DNA of 64,000 bases from contig CAINFC010000252.1 in assembly GCA_903847975.1 (NCBI GenBank), positions 213,220-277,219 on the forward strand, read 5' to 3'. Origin of the DNA: an uncultured Acidobacteriota bacterium (GTDB lineage: Bacteria > Acidobacteriota > UBA6911 > CAINFC01). Positions 56,401 through 63,238 of this stretch are shown piece by piece; the first letter of the stretch is position 1, and the number at the start of each line of letters is the position of its first letter. Made by a program: the position numbers and the translations under genes. A model generated the notes under the pieces. That model was not told the origin of the DNA, made no database searches, and saw only the letters and a list, made by a program, of their open reading frames with translations.

Positions 56401-56501
56401 CCGGTCGTTTCCTGCGCAGCAACCGGCATCATGCCGGCCAGCAGGAACAGAAGCAAAGCGCCCGCCCAGAAAGGCAGATGCTTACTTATGGATCGCATCA
56501 T
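53457..56501 (-). CDS. Oar-like TonB-type outer-membrane protein with carboxypeptidase-regulatory domain
   Basis: A 1014-residue protein: signal peptide (ending PVAAQ), a carboxypeptidase-regulatory-like domain (about 33-115, GTIQGTVTDPSGATIPNVQIEI in one strand block), a plug domain with DGMEVTDVQQGTLSTRNRIP region and AVVRTGTNAFHGQAGFYYN, and a 700-residue beta-barrel of alternating aromatic strands ending LQVSFFF, a typical outer-membrane C-terminal strand. Acidobacteriota carry many such genes; substrates are mostly unknown, with polysaccharide or peptide uptake proposed. A GGAGGAG ribosome site lies 8 to 9 bases before ATG 56501, consistent with high translation. A terminator follows directly. 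No partner SusD gene is adjacent. Confidence 0.9.
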   Translation of the reverse strand: MMRSISKHLPFWAGALLLFLLAGMMPVAAQETTGTIQGTVTDPSGATIPNVQIEITAAGTTRAVTTATDQAGFYKLPNLPVASYTVSASVTGFTTQKKTDVNVVLGRAAIVDFKMEVGAVSESVTVTANAIMVDTTSTASAVNVDKAFFDQLPKGRGFYDLVQLAPGARNEGKAGGYQIDGASGSENTYYIDGMEVTDVQQGTLSTRNRIPVEAVQQVQVKNGVMDAQYGGAMGGVVNAVVRTGTNAFHGQAGFYYNNDGMQARPRPTLEMDPTDATRSKVRYFQNTLDDFSTWNPVVSLGGPIVKDKLFFFAGFMPTQTTTNRTVTFLSNNKTGDYSRKDYQHYTIGKLDYNPWSKLRTSFSWIWNPNYVRGNLPALQGTDAYDRDWAGLGNYSASNIFTAQADFIATNKLLISFRGGRNFSNYKDGYANSSKTFIYSTANTMFSNIPSDMILTSTGWKQQGTAFTQYNVYPRVNLSTDGAYVLNAKGQHNLKFGWMTNRLSNDVNTLSYPTGYYRFYWDQSYTCVTSQCSGKQRGTYGYYRWYTYGTLGEASSDNQGLYVQDSWTINKRLTLNLGLRLEREFLPSFSKQGIAAAPPIEFGWGKKISPRIGAAWDPRGDGKMRIYGSWGDFYDVMKYELPRGSFGGDIYLTYYYALEDPSVYKTLFNYGYPSDPKKLPGRFFEGINWRIPSNDPNNSTVDPKMRPMKQRMIDIGYDYSINPTLVASVRYTNRRLIRTIEDVGTLGADGEVYYIANPGFGLTVDPKTWEAGFPMTPKAKRHYDAIEVRLDQRFSKSYQYALSYTWSRQTGNYSGLASSDEDGRTSPNVNRYFDLPWLGYTEKGVMADGVLATDRPHTIKFFGGYTLNNKLGATTFAPNIMLWSGTPMTSQINAISTTPVYPYGRGDLGRTPTYFRSDFNVMHEFKPFANHEDLRLRVEMTVFNLFNASTVTNKYQDMLHDDDGQLTFAHDADLFKGFNTKALMTAQKVRMDPQYGMSNGFMGPRSIRLQVSFFF

Positions 56502-57039
56502 AAAGATTGTCTCCTCCTGAAAAAAGTATTTGCGCCCCTGTAGGAAAAATCCCTGGCCGGCGCAAAACCTGAACTATTTTTTGGTTTCGTTATTTAAGAT
56601 GGATAAACGGAAACCAAACCCATTAAACAAGCCACCCTTTTACGGGGGCCTACATTTCTACAGCAATATTCATTCCAAATCAAGTGAAAAGTATAAATAT
56701 AACTTATCAAGCCCATAGGCTTGGGGAGAGTACCTTGGTGTGAATCCGGTCCGATCGATGAAATGCGGTTAACCGAACCAGGGAAAAATCAGCCCGGAAG
56801 AAGGAAGGACCCAATAAAAACAATATGTTATGAAAAGTCCACCGGCTCAGGGGATCGTGGGATTCCTCTTTTTTTCTGCGGAGGGTTTTGGGTGTACTTA
56901 GCGCAGAACGGAAAAAACGGAATAGCCATCCTGTGAATTCGCCTTCCCCAACCGTTCTGCTGCCAATTTTTTCTATCCAAATAATTGAATATTAATTCAA
57001 TAAAATGAATAAAACATCAAGAGGAAGGGAGAGGATTTT
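56502..57039. other. Long intergenic region, promoter of the TonB-type gene and possible RNA
   Basis: 538 bases between the minus-strand TonB-type gene and tRNA-Gly. No protein gene is supported; short frames at 56530 and 56721 lack ribosome sites and family features. The AT-rich part next to 56501 should hold the TonB-gene promoter. A structured candidate RNA is listed separately. Confidence 0.6.
56708..56875 (+). ncRNA. Candidate structured small RNA with terminator-like end
   Basis: The region starts with a perfect 6-bp hairpin CAAGCC-CATA-GGCTTG (56708-56723). CCTTGGT (56733-56739) can pair with ACCAGGG (56777-56783), enclosing CGGT/ACCG and CCG/CGG stems. It ends with an AGGGGA/TTCCTCT hairpin followed by seven or more Ts (to 56875), as in a plus-strand intrinsic terminator, yet no plus-strand gene precedes it. 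It does not match any riboswitch or RNA family I know well enough to name. Confidence 0.3.
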
Positions 57040-57114
57040 TGGAGCGGGAAACGGGATTTGAACCCGCGACTTCGACCTTGGCAAGGTCGCACTCTACCGC
57101 TGAGTTATTCCCGC
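57040..57114 (-). tRNA. tRNA-Gly (anticodon GCC), CCA encoded
   Basis: The acceptor stem GCGGGAA/TTCCCGC, D-arm, anticodon stem CGACC/GGTCG with loop TTGCCAA and T-arm with GGTTCAAATCC are complete. The discriminator base is T and CCA is encoded at 57042-57040. It lies 30 bases after tRNA-Ala on the same strand, so they are probably one transcript. Confidence 0.97.
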
Positions 57115-57144
57115 TCTCAAAAATTAAAATGGGCTACTTTATAT

Positions 57145-57220
57145 TGGTGGAGCTGAGGGGGATCGAACCCCTGACCCCAAGACTGCCAGCCTTGTGCTCT
57201 CCCAGCTGAGCTACAGCCCC
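57145..57220 (-). tRNA. tRNA-Ala (anticodon GGC), CCA encoded
   Basis: Acceptor GGGGCTG pairs with CAGCTCC (one G-T wobble); anticodon loop CTGGCAG gives GGC; the T-loop TTCGATC is canonical. CCA is encoded at 57147-57145. It is the first of the two-tRNA unit. Confidence 0.97.
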
Positions 57221-57425
57221 ACTCGTAAATTCAACCAGAGCAGAAAATACCAAAAAAAGGCGTCCCGGTCAATACCCGGCGGAAATTTTCGCCGCGGCCG
57301 CGAGATTCTCCGGCCATCGAAGCCCAAATCCGGACGAAGCTGCAAAAAACAGGCCGGCTCCATCAGGAAGAATCCTTTCCATCTCCGGAGGAAGACTTGT
57401 GGGCCGCTTTGGGCCTGTCGGCCCG

Positions 57426-58376
57426 TCAATCTGCGGGGCACAGCAGGGCGGCCGCCAGCAGCGGCACCAGGATTTCGTGATGACCGGTGAAGGAAAATCC
57501 TTTTCCGCCGCCCTGTACCGGGCGGCGCACCACGTTCTGTGCCGGCCGGTAGTGCTGCAGAAAATCGAAATTGGCGGTGGTCAGCTCCTCGAGCGGCTGG
57601 CGGTTGCGGACCAGGGTGACCGCCTTCAGAAAGACCTCCGGCAGCACCACCGCCGAACCGACATTGAGAAAGGCCCCGCCGGGGTGCATTCCGGCCACCA
57701 GCGCGGCAAAAAGACGGAAGTCGCGGTGGCTGCACCCGCCCAGCGCCTCCCCGGAGCACTCCGGGTGGTTGTGGATGATGTCCGTGCCCACGGCAATGTG
57801 CACGGTCACCGGGATTCCCAGCCGGTAGGCCTCGTGGAGCAGGCTGCATCGGCCAAAAGGCGGTTTCCGCTCCGCGAGCCACTGCCCCAGGGCTTCCCCG
57901 GCACCCACGCCCGCGGCCAGCCCTTCCTTCAGGGCGCGATTCATTCCGGACCCGGTTTCTTCGGCCATTCCGAAGCTGCCGCTGCCCAGCTCGGCAGCCA
58001 CATCCTCGGAGGTCATGCCCGCCAGGGCGATCTCGAAATCGTGGATGGCGCAGGCCCCGTTCATGGCCAGACCCTGCACCCACCCTTTCTCTATCAGCGC
58101 GATCAGCACCGGGGCCAGGCCGACTTTGACCACGTGCCCACCACAGCCCCAGAGCACGGGCCTGCCGCTTTGCCGGGCCTTTCGCAGCCGCTCCACCAGC
58201 AGTCGCAGGTCGGCCCCGGCCAGAATGGCCGGCAGCCCTTCCCAGAATTTCCGGAAGGACAGTTCCGGCTCCGGGGCTCTGGCAAAATCGCCGGCGGAAA
58301 CCTTGCTGGTCCGGCTGAAAAGCGAATAGGTAGAAACCCCCTCCAGGGGAAACGGATCCAGCTTATAGCGGCTCAT
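57426..58376 (-). CDS. Deoxyhypusine-synthase-like uncharacterised protein
   Basis: The 316 residues are soluble, with WGCGGHVVKVGLAPVLIALIEKG (about 74-96, in one block), AMNGACAIHDFEIALAGMTSEDV just after, and TVHIAVGTDIIHNHPE (about 193-208). I associate this pattern with a bacterial family that is usually annotated as hypothetical or deoxyhypusine-synthase-like; a Rossmann-type NAD fold is plausible. The true substrate is unknown, since bacteria do not normally make hypusine. Its start overlaps the end of the Memo-like gene by 14 bases, so it is translated together with that gene and is likely to act with it. Confidence 0.5.
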   Translation of the reverse strand: MSRYKLDPFPLEGVSTYSLFSRTSKVSAGDFARAPEPELSFRKFWEGLPAILAGADLRLLVERLRKARQSGRPVLWGCGGHVVKVGLAPVLIALIEKGWVQGLAMNGACAIHDFEIALAGMTSEDVAAELGSGSFGMAEETGSGMNRALKEGLAAGVGAGEALGQWLAERKPPFGRCSLLHEAYRLGIPVTVHIAVGTDIIHNHPECSGEALGGCSHRDFRLFAALVAGMHPGGAFLNVGSAVVLPEVFLKAVTLVRNRQPLEELTTANFDFLQHYRPAQNVVRRPVQGGGKGFSFTGHHEILVPLLAAALLCPAD

Positions 58377-59640
58377 CGATCGGCTCCTTTGTTCCGTAAA
58401 ATGCCATGGAGGCGTAGGTTACAACCTGGCTTCGATCCGGGGCCACCGCCTGGCCGTAGCGCAGCAGCTTCCCCTGGCGGGCACCGCAGACCCGCAGCAG
58501 GGCATAGATGGGGGAGTGGCCGCAAATCCGGTAGGGGTCTCCGCAGCCGGCAATCCGGCCGGAAAATCCCTCGGCATCGATCTCCTCCGCCTGCTGCAGA
58601 AGCGAGCGGTCCGCCGCCCGCAGCTCCCCGAGCAGCGCATCGTCCACCGGCAGCCGGTCCCCGAACCGCGGGCCCATGTGGGCCAGATCGGCACCGGCGA
58701 TGAAGCAGACCCGGCGCTGCGACTGCCGGGTCAACTCCAGCAGGCGGTCCAGGAATTCGTCGAGATAGAGCCGCTGGTGCTTTTCTTCGATGGTGTTCCC
58801 CTCTGCGGGCACCGGGCCGCACAGAACGGGCAGGATCCGGAAAGCGTCCGGATGAGGAAACAGGTATTTCAGGAAGACCGCCTGGAATTCGATGCTGTGC
58901 TCCTGCCGGTGGGCCCACACCCCTTTCTGGTAGTTGAGGGGCAGGTCCTTGAGCAGCCTCTCGCCGAAAGAGCGGTCCACCGGGGCAACTCCCAGAGGGG
59001 TTTCGAAATCCTTCAGGCAGACGCAGAACGGATACGGCAGGGGCACATGGCTGGTCCCCAGCACCACGAACAGGTCAAAATGCCGGGCGCTGCGCAGCGC
59101 GCCGTAGGCCCAGCTGTAAACCGGCCCGCCCCGCTGGAAATCGATATGCGGAGCAACCAGCCCCGCCAGGTCCTCGATTTCCGGCAGAAGGTGGATTTCG
59201 CCGATCCCCTCCGGGTCGGAGAAGAAGCCGTCGATCTGCCGGCGGAGCCGCTCGGGATCGGACTCGTAGGCGGTTCCGGCATGTGCGGCCCGGCGGACAG
59301 CCGCCACCTGAAACTCCTCCTCCTGGCGGCGGCGGTAGGCGGCGAAATAATCGGACTCCAGAAAATAATTCCGGTCCAGGCTTTCCAGCAGCTCCATCAC
59401 CGTTTCGCGGTAAAGGATCTGGCCGAATTCCCGGAAATAAGCGGCCTGGATGTCGCGGAAGGTGTTGCGGCCGTCCAGGTGACCGGCAATAAAAAACGCG
59501 GCCGGGGGAAGGGTGACCACTCCCGTCGCCAGCCCTTCCTGGTCCCGCAGGCAGATCACCTTCCGGTTTTCGACGGTAGCCGGGAAAGCCTCCACCGGGC
59601 GGAGCCGCGGGCAGGGATCATCGATTGCGAAGGTCACCAT
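58363..59640 (-). CDS. Memo-family (AmmeMemoRadiSam protein B) protein with N-terminal PqqD-like domain
   Basis: From ATG 59640 the product has 425 residues. Residues about 40-105 (FFIAGHLDGRNTFRDIQAAY and LYRETVMELLESLDRNYFLES) resemble a PqqD-like winged helix. Residues about 125-425 are a Memo fold related to non-haem iron dioxygenases: VAPHIDFQRGGPVYSWAYGAL, VLGTSHVPL, HRQEHSIEFQAVFLKYLFP and FIAGADLAHMGPRFGD supply the conserved His and Glu. In the AmmeMemoRadiSam arrangement Memo stands with AMMECR1 and a radical SAM enzyme; neither is in this window. PqqD-like domains usually deliver peptides to radical SAM enzymes, so a peptide-modification role is conceivable. dusB ends 17 bases upstream. 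Confidence 0.8.
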   Translation of the reverse strand: MVTFAIDDPCPRLRPVEAFPATVENRKVICLRDQEGLATGVVTLPPAAFFIAGHLDGRNTFRDIQAAYFREFGQILYRETVMELLESLDRNYFLESDYFAAYRRRQEEEFQVAAVRRAAHAGTAYESDPERLRRQIDGFFSDPEGIGEIHLLPEIEDLAGLVAPHIDFQRGGPVYSWAYGALRSARHFDLFVVLGTSHVPLPYPFCVCLKDFETPLGVAPVDRSFGERLLKDLPLNYQKGVWAHRQEHSIEFQAVFLKYLFPHPDAFRILPVLCGPVPAEGNTIEEKHQRLYLDEFLDRLLELTRQSQRRVCFIAGADLAHMGPRFGDRLPVDDALLGELRAADRSLLQQAEEIDAEGFSGRIAGCGDPYRICGHSPIYALLRVCGARQGKLLRYGQAVAPDRSQVVTYASMAFYGTKEPIDEPL

Positions 59641-59657
59641 AGCGCCATAATAATACC

Positions 59658-60656
59658 TTAATCGCCGGGGCACCTGACTGCCGGGCCGCCGCCTGATTGA
59701 GCCAGGAAATCCTCGACGGCCCGGAGCAGGTCGTCCAGCCGCGCCGAGCGCTGGATCAGGTTCCGAAGGCGGGAGCTTCCCGGCAGCTCATGGGTAAAAT
59801 AGCAGGAAAACTTTTTCAGCCGGTCGAGCAGGAAGCGGTCCGAGCGGTCTTCCCGTGCGATGGCCAGGAAGCGCAGGAAGACCTGCCACCGCTCCCGCGG
59901 AGTCGGATTCCGGTAAGGCTCGCCCCGAAGAGCCTGCCAGGCCTGCCGGAGTATCCACGGATTGGTGAGCACCGCCCGCCCGATCATGACCCCCTGGCAC
60001 CCGGTTTCCTCCAGCATCCGGCGGGCATCCTCCGGCCGCTGCACGTCCCCGTTGCCGATGACCGGAATGCCCACCGCCCGGCGAAGATCGGCAATCCAGC
60101 GCCAGTCGGCTTTTCCCGCATAGCCGCTGTGGCGGGTGCGGGCGTGCAGGGTTACGGCTGCCGCTCCGGCTTCCTCCGCCACCCGGGCCACCTCCACGGC
60201 ATTGATCGAGGCGGCATCCCAGCCGGCCCGTATCTTGGCGGTCACGGGGATGCGGACGCTCCGGCGGACGCCGGCCAGAATGCACGCCAGGGCGGGAAGA
60301 TCCCGCAGCAGCTGCGCGCCGGCACCGGTCTGCACCACTTTGCGCACCGGGCAGCCCAAGTTGATATCCACAAAGTCGGCCCCGGCCTGCTCCGCCTCTT
60401 TGGCCGCTGCGGCCATGCGCTCCGGGTCGGCGCCAAAAATCTGGATGCCCAGCGGACGCTCCTGCTCCGCGAAACGAAGCATTTCCAGCGTTTTGGGGTG
60501 GCGCCGGAACAGCGCCTCGCTGCTGATCAGCTCGGTGAAAACCAGGCCGCACCCGCCCAACTCCTTGAGCACCCGGCGAAACGGAGAATCGGTAATCCCC
60601 GACATGGGCGCCAGGACAAGCGGCGGGTCCACGGAGATCGATCCGATGGTCAGCAT
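59658..60656 (-). CDS. dusB: tRNA-dihydrouridine synthase
   Basis: An FMN enzyme of 332 residues that reduces uridine in the tRNA D-loop. The barrel has PMSGITDSPFRRVLKELGG near residue 17, NLGCPVRKVVQTGAG with the catalytic Cys, the lysine motif VTAKIRAGWD, LHARTRHSGYAGKADW and IGNGDV, and ends with a helical tRNA-binding domain (about 250-325). It is the first of three tightly packed minus-strand genes with the Memo-like and deoxyhypusine-synthase-like genes. Confidence 0.94.
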   Translation of the reverse strand: MLTIGSISVDPPLVLAPMSGITDSPFRRVLKELGGCGLVFTELISSEALFRRHPKTLEMLRFAEQERPLGIQIFGADPERMAAAAKEAEQAGADFVDINLGCPVRKVVQTGAGAQLLRDLPALACILAGVRRSVRIPVTAKIRAGWDAASINAVEVARVAEEAGAAAVTLHARTRHSGYAGKADWRWIADLRRAVGIPVIGNGDVQRPEDARRMLEETGCQGVMIGRAVLTNPWILRQAWQALRGEPYRNPTPRERWQVFLRFLAIAREDRSDRFLLDRLKKFSCYFTHELPGSSRLRNLIQRSARLDDLLRAVEDFLAQSGGGPAVRCPGD

Positions 60657-60713
60657 GGCAAAAGCCGCTCCTCAGCAGGCCGCCCCGGCAGGAATGCGCC
60701 GCAAAGTCGTGCT

Positions 60714-62264
60714 TCAGGCGTCCGGGTCACAGAGACTGTCCCAGGTAACCCCGATGCGCGGGGCGGCGTAGCCGGCTTCTTTGAGGACATCGCCGTACAC
60801 CATCATCCAGTGAGAGTCGCGGACCTCCTCGAGAAGCCGGCGCCATTTCCCGTCGATGCGCACGTCCTGCTGCGACCGGCAGATTTCGAAAGATGGGTTG
60901 CTTTCCACCCGTCCCCGGATTCCCAGCCAGCGGCCGGTGGCATATTCCGGATCAATGAAGGACACCGTCTGCCCCTGGCGGAAATCCACTTTGGGAGCAG
61001 CCCCGTATTCGGATTCGTAATGGGTGGTGATCAGCGCCGGCTCGTAGCGGTCGCGGTCCATGCGCCGCGGCGAGGTGCAGTGCGCGCAGGTTACCATCCC
61101 GTTATGCGGAAACGTGGAGTTGTGCATGAATACCGGCTTGCGGGCCAGGTAGGAAAGCAGGATCCCCGCGGGAATGATGACGAAATCGGATTCGCAGAAG
61201 GCCACCAGCCCTTCGTCGTTCATCAGGCTCAGGGTCAAACAGGCGGTGGTTTTGGCCATCGGCATGATGGTGGACATGCAGTTGTTGATGGTAAACAGGT
61301 GGGTCCGGTTCTCCTTCAGGAGGTCCTTGAAAATGCCGTAAAGCAGGAAGGCGTTCACCACGAAGCCGCGGTCCGTGGCCAGCCGGGTGCGGGCCAGGGA
61401 GAGATACTGCGCGGCCCATTTTTCGGCCAGGCTCCGGCAGCGGGGGTCGGCGAAAACAGCCTGGATGCGGGCTTCCAGCGCCGGGTAGCCGTAGTCCAGG
61501 ATTTCGAACCGGTAGCGGTCGCGGGCCACCTGCGGCGCGCTGCCGTCATATTTGCCCATCGGGCCGCCGACGGCCACCACCCGCGACCCCATAAAATTGT
61601 GGGCGGCATGCAGGCCCCGCAGCCGCCAGAGCAGCTCGGACAGGTCGTCCACCACTACGTCGTGCACCGTGAGGCGCCGGCGGTCGTCGGGCTTGAACTC
61701 CTCCCGGTCGGGCTTCAGGTACCGGGTGCTCAGCGCTTCGTACCAGTAGTAGATCGGGCCGGACTGGTGGCGGACGAAAACCACCGTATTCCGGTCGGGA
61801 ATACAGGAGCGCAGCAGGTCGCCCGAGCCGGTGGCCGGAAAGACGATGGTGGCCTGGGCCCCGCCGGCATGCGCCCGGGCGGCCTGCTCCACGTCGGAAA
61901 CGGCCGCCACCGGCAGGAACTGCAGCGGAAATTCCGCCTGGCGGGCCAGCCCGGCCAGCTCCTCTTCGATGCGGCGGGCTTCCTGCAGCGCCGCCTCCCG
62001 GGTCTGGATGTCGCCCCAGGATTTCCAGGACCTGGCCTCTTTCCGCGCCGGGGTGGCGTACATCAGGATCGGCTGGACGCGCAGCGGCCGGGATACCGCG
62101 GCAAAAGGCCGCGACGGGTCCCAGTAGTCATCCGGCCAGGGCTCGGAAGCGGCCGACGCGAACGCCTGAGGCACAACCTGGCTTTTCGCGTCGGCGGCTA
62201 GGGCGGCCGCCGTGGACGTTCCCAGGAACTGGCGGCGATTCAGGTTCTGGCAGCAGTTGCACAT
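60714..62264 (-). CDS. Tat-exported L-fucose-isomerase-like protein
   Basis: The 516-residue product begins MCNCCQNLNRRQFLGTSTAA, a twin-arginine signal with an unusual Cys cluster ahead of RR. The mature protein follows the layout of L-fucose/L-arabinose isomerases: an N-terminal region with VVVDDLSELLWRLRGLHAAH, a middle with INNCMSTIMPMAKTTACLTL, and ACESDF-type FCESDFVIIPAG, HNSTFPHNGMVTCAHCTSP, HYESEYG and the late MMVYGDV. Catalytic Glu/Asp/His identity is not certain. Export is unusual because sugar isomerases are cytoplasmic. Tat-exported sugar-metabolism homologues occur in polysaccharide-degrading bacteria. The stop lies 57 bases before dusB. Confidence 0.7.
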   Translation of the reverse strand: MCNCCQNLNRRQFLGTSTAAALAADAKSQVVPQAFASAASEPWPDDYWDPSRPFAAVSRPLRVQPILMYATPARKEARSWKSWGDIQTREAALQEARRIEEELAGLARQAEFPLQFLPVAAVSDVEQAARAHAGGAQATIVFPATGSGDLLRSCIPDRNTVVFVRHQSGPIYYWYEALSTRYLKPDREEFKPDDRRRLTVHDVVVDDLSELLWRLRGLHAAHNFMGSRVVAVGGPMGKYDGSAPQVARDRYRFEILDYGYPALEARIQAVFADPRCRSLAEKWAAQYLSLARTRLATDRGFVVNAFLLYGIFKDLLKENRTHLFTINNCMSTIMPMAKTTACLTLSLMNDEGLVAFCESDFVIIPAGILLSYLARKPVFMHNSTFPHNGMVTCAHCTSPRRMDRDRYEPALITTHYESEYGAAPKVDFRQGQTVSFIDPEYATGRWLGIRGRVESNPSFEICRSQQDVRIDGKWRRLLEEVRDSHWMMVYGDVLKEAGYAAPRIGVTWDSLCDPDA

Positions 62265-62606
62265 AGGGCTCCTTCTTCTTCATAATGTATGGATAAAAGT
62301 CTCGCGGACTGATCCGGATCATTCGGCTTAGCTTACGGCCAACCCGCCGGGCTTGTCAAGGGAAAGCATGCGGCGGAGCAAGGCCCCGGCCGCCCCGCCT
62401 TCCGGTAAAAAGAAAGGGATCACGGGAAGATAAGGAAGACCAGGAAGCAAAGCGAAAGGTCCCGCGACACAAAGATTGCGACTTTATACCGACTTGACTT
62501 TTAACGGGCTTTCGCATATAAAAGAGCCTGATTTTTAAGCCGGATATGGGAGGGGACGGCCTCGGGCTTCGCCCTTCGCGATGACGGTCTTTCATATTGA
62601 GGAGAT
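62265..62606. other. Intergenic region with the Pit-regulator promoter
   Basis: 342 bases between divergent genes. It holds the promoter at 62494-62522 and no supported gene; short GC-rich inverted segments (CGGGCTTCGCCC near 62567-62578) could form a stem in the 5' leader. Confidence 0.6.
62494..62522 (+). promoter_or_regulatory. Sigma-70-type promoter of the DUF47-pit operon
   Basis: TTGACT (62494-62499), a 17-base spacer and TATAAA (62517-62522), about 85 bases before the start codon. No clear Pho-box repeat was seen. Confidence 0.7.
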
Positions 62607-63236
62607 ATGCTAAAACGACTTCTGCCGAGGGAGATGAGCTTCTTCGATTACTTCGAACAGATGGCACGGCTGATCGTGCAGATCTGCGAGGCCTTCGCCG
62701 AGCTTTGCGCCAAGGGGAACGATCTTCCGGCCCGCACCGCCCGGATCAAGGAAATCGAACATCAGGCCGACGGCATCACCTACAAATGCATCGACGCCCT
62801 GCACCGCACCTTCATCACCCCCATCGACCGGATGGAAATCCATCACCTGGCCAAACACCTGGACGACGTCATCGACTCGGTGGATACCGCCGCGGCCCGC
62901 ATGGTCCTCTATGAGATCACCGACATCCGCTCCGAAGCGGTGGAGATGGCCAAGGTGCTGGTCCGCTCGGGCAAGCTGATTCAGGAAACCATCCGGTATC
63001 TGCGCGACCTGTCCGACCAGGACAAAATCAACGAACTCTGCATCGCCATCCACGGACTGGAAAACGAAAGCGACGCTCTGCTGCGCGCGGCGCTGGGCCG
63101 CCTTTTCAAGGAAGAGGAGCGCTCCGCGATTTACGTCATCAAGTGGAAGGAGATTTTCGAACTCCTGGAGCGGGCTGCCGACCAGTGCGAGGATGTTGCC
63201 AATATAATTGAAGGCGTGGTCATCGAGGCGTCCTAG
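62607..63236 (+). CDS. DUF47 family PhoU-like phosphate transport regulator
   Basis: A 209-residue all-helical protein with PhoU-like repeats; acidic metal-binding clusters EIEHQADGITYKCIDAL (about 50-66) and HLDDVIDSVDTAAARMV (about 88-104) are typical of the DUF47 family. These cytoplasmic proteins bind Pit transporters and modulate phosphate uptake. A GAGGAG site lies 5 bases before ATG 62607, and the Pit gene starts 2 bases after the stop, the standard DUF47-pit operon. Confidence 0.92.
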   Translation: MLKRLLPREMSFFDYFEQMARLIVQICEAFAELCAKGNDLPARTARIKEIEHQADGITYKCIDALHRTFITPIDRMEIHHLAKHLDDVIDSVDTAAARMVLYEITDIRSEAVEMAKVLVRSGKLIQETIRYLRDLSDQDKINELCIAIHGLENESDALLRAALGRLFKEEERSAIYVIKWKEIFELLERAADQCEDVANIIEGVVIEAS

Positions 63237-63238
63237 CC

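Noticed and set aside
56718..56800. Cobalamin, SAM or c-di-GMP riboswitch
   Set aside because: Short similarities (GGTGTGAATCC, GATGAAA) exist, but the conserved cores of these classes are missing and the downstream plus-strand gene is absent.
59697..62201. An 834-codon antisense frame over dusB and the isomerase-like gene
   Set aside because: It spans two well-supported minus-strand genes and their gap, and its product is low-complexity His/Gln/Gly/Arg-rich.
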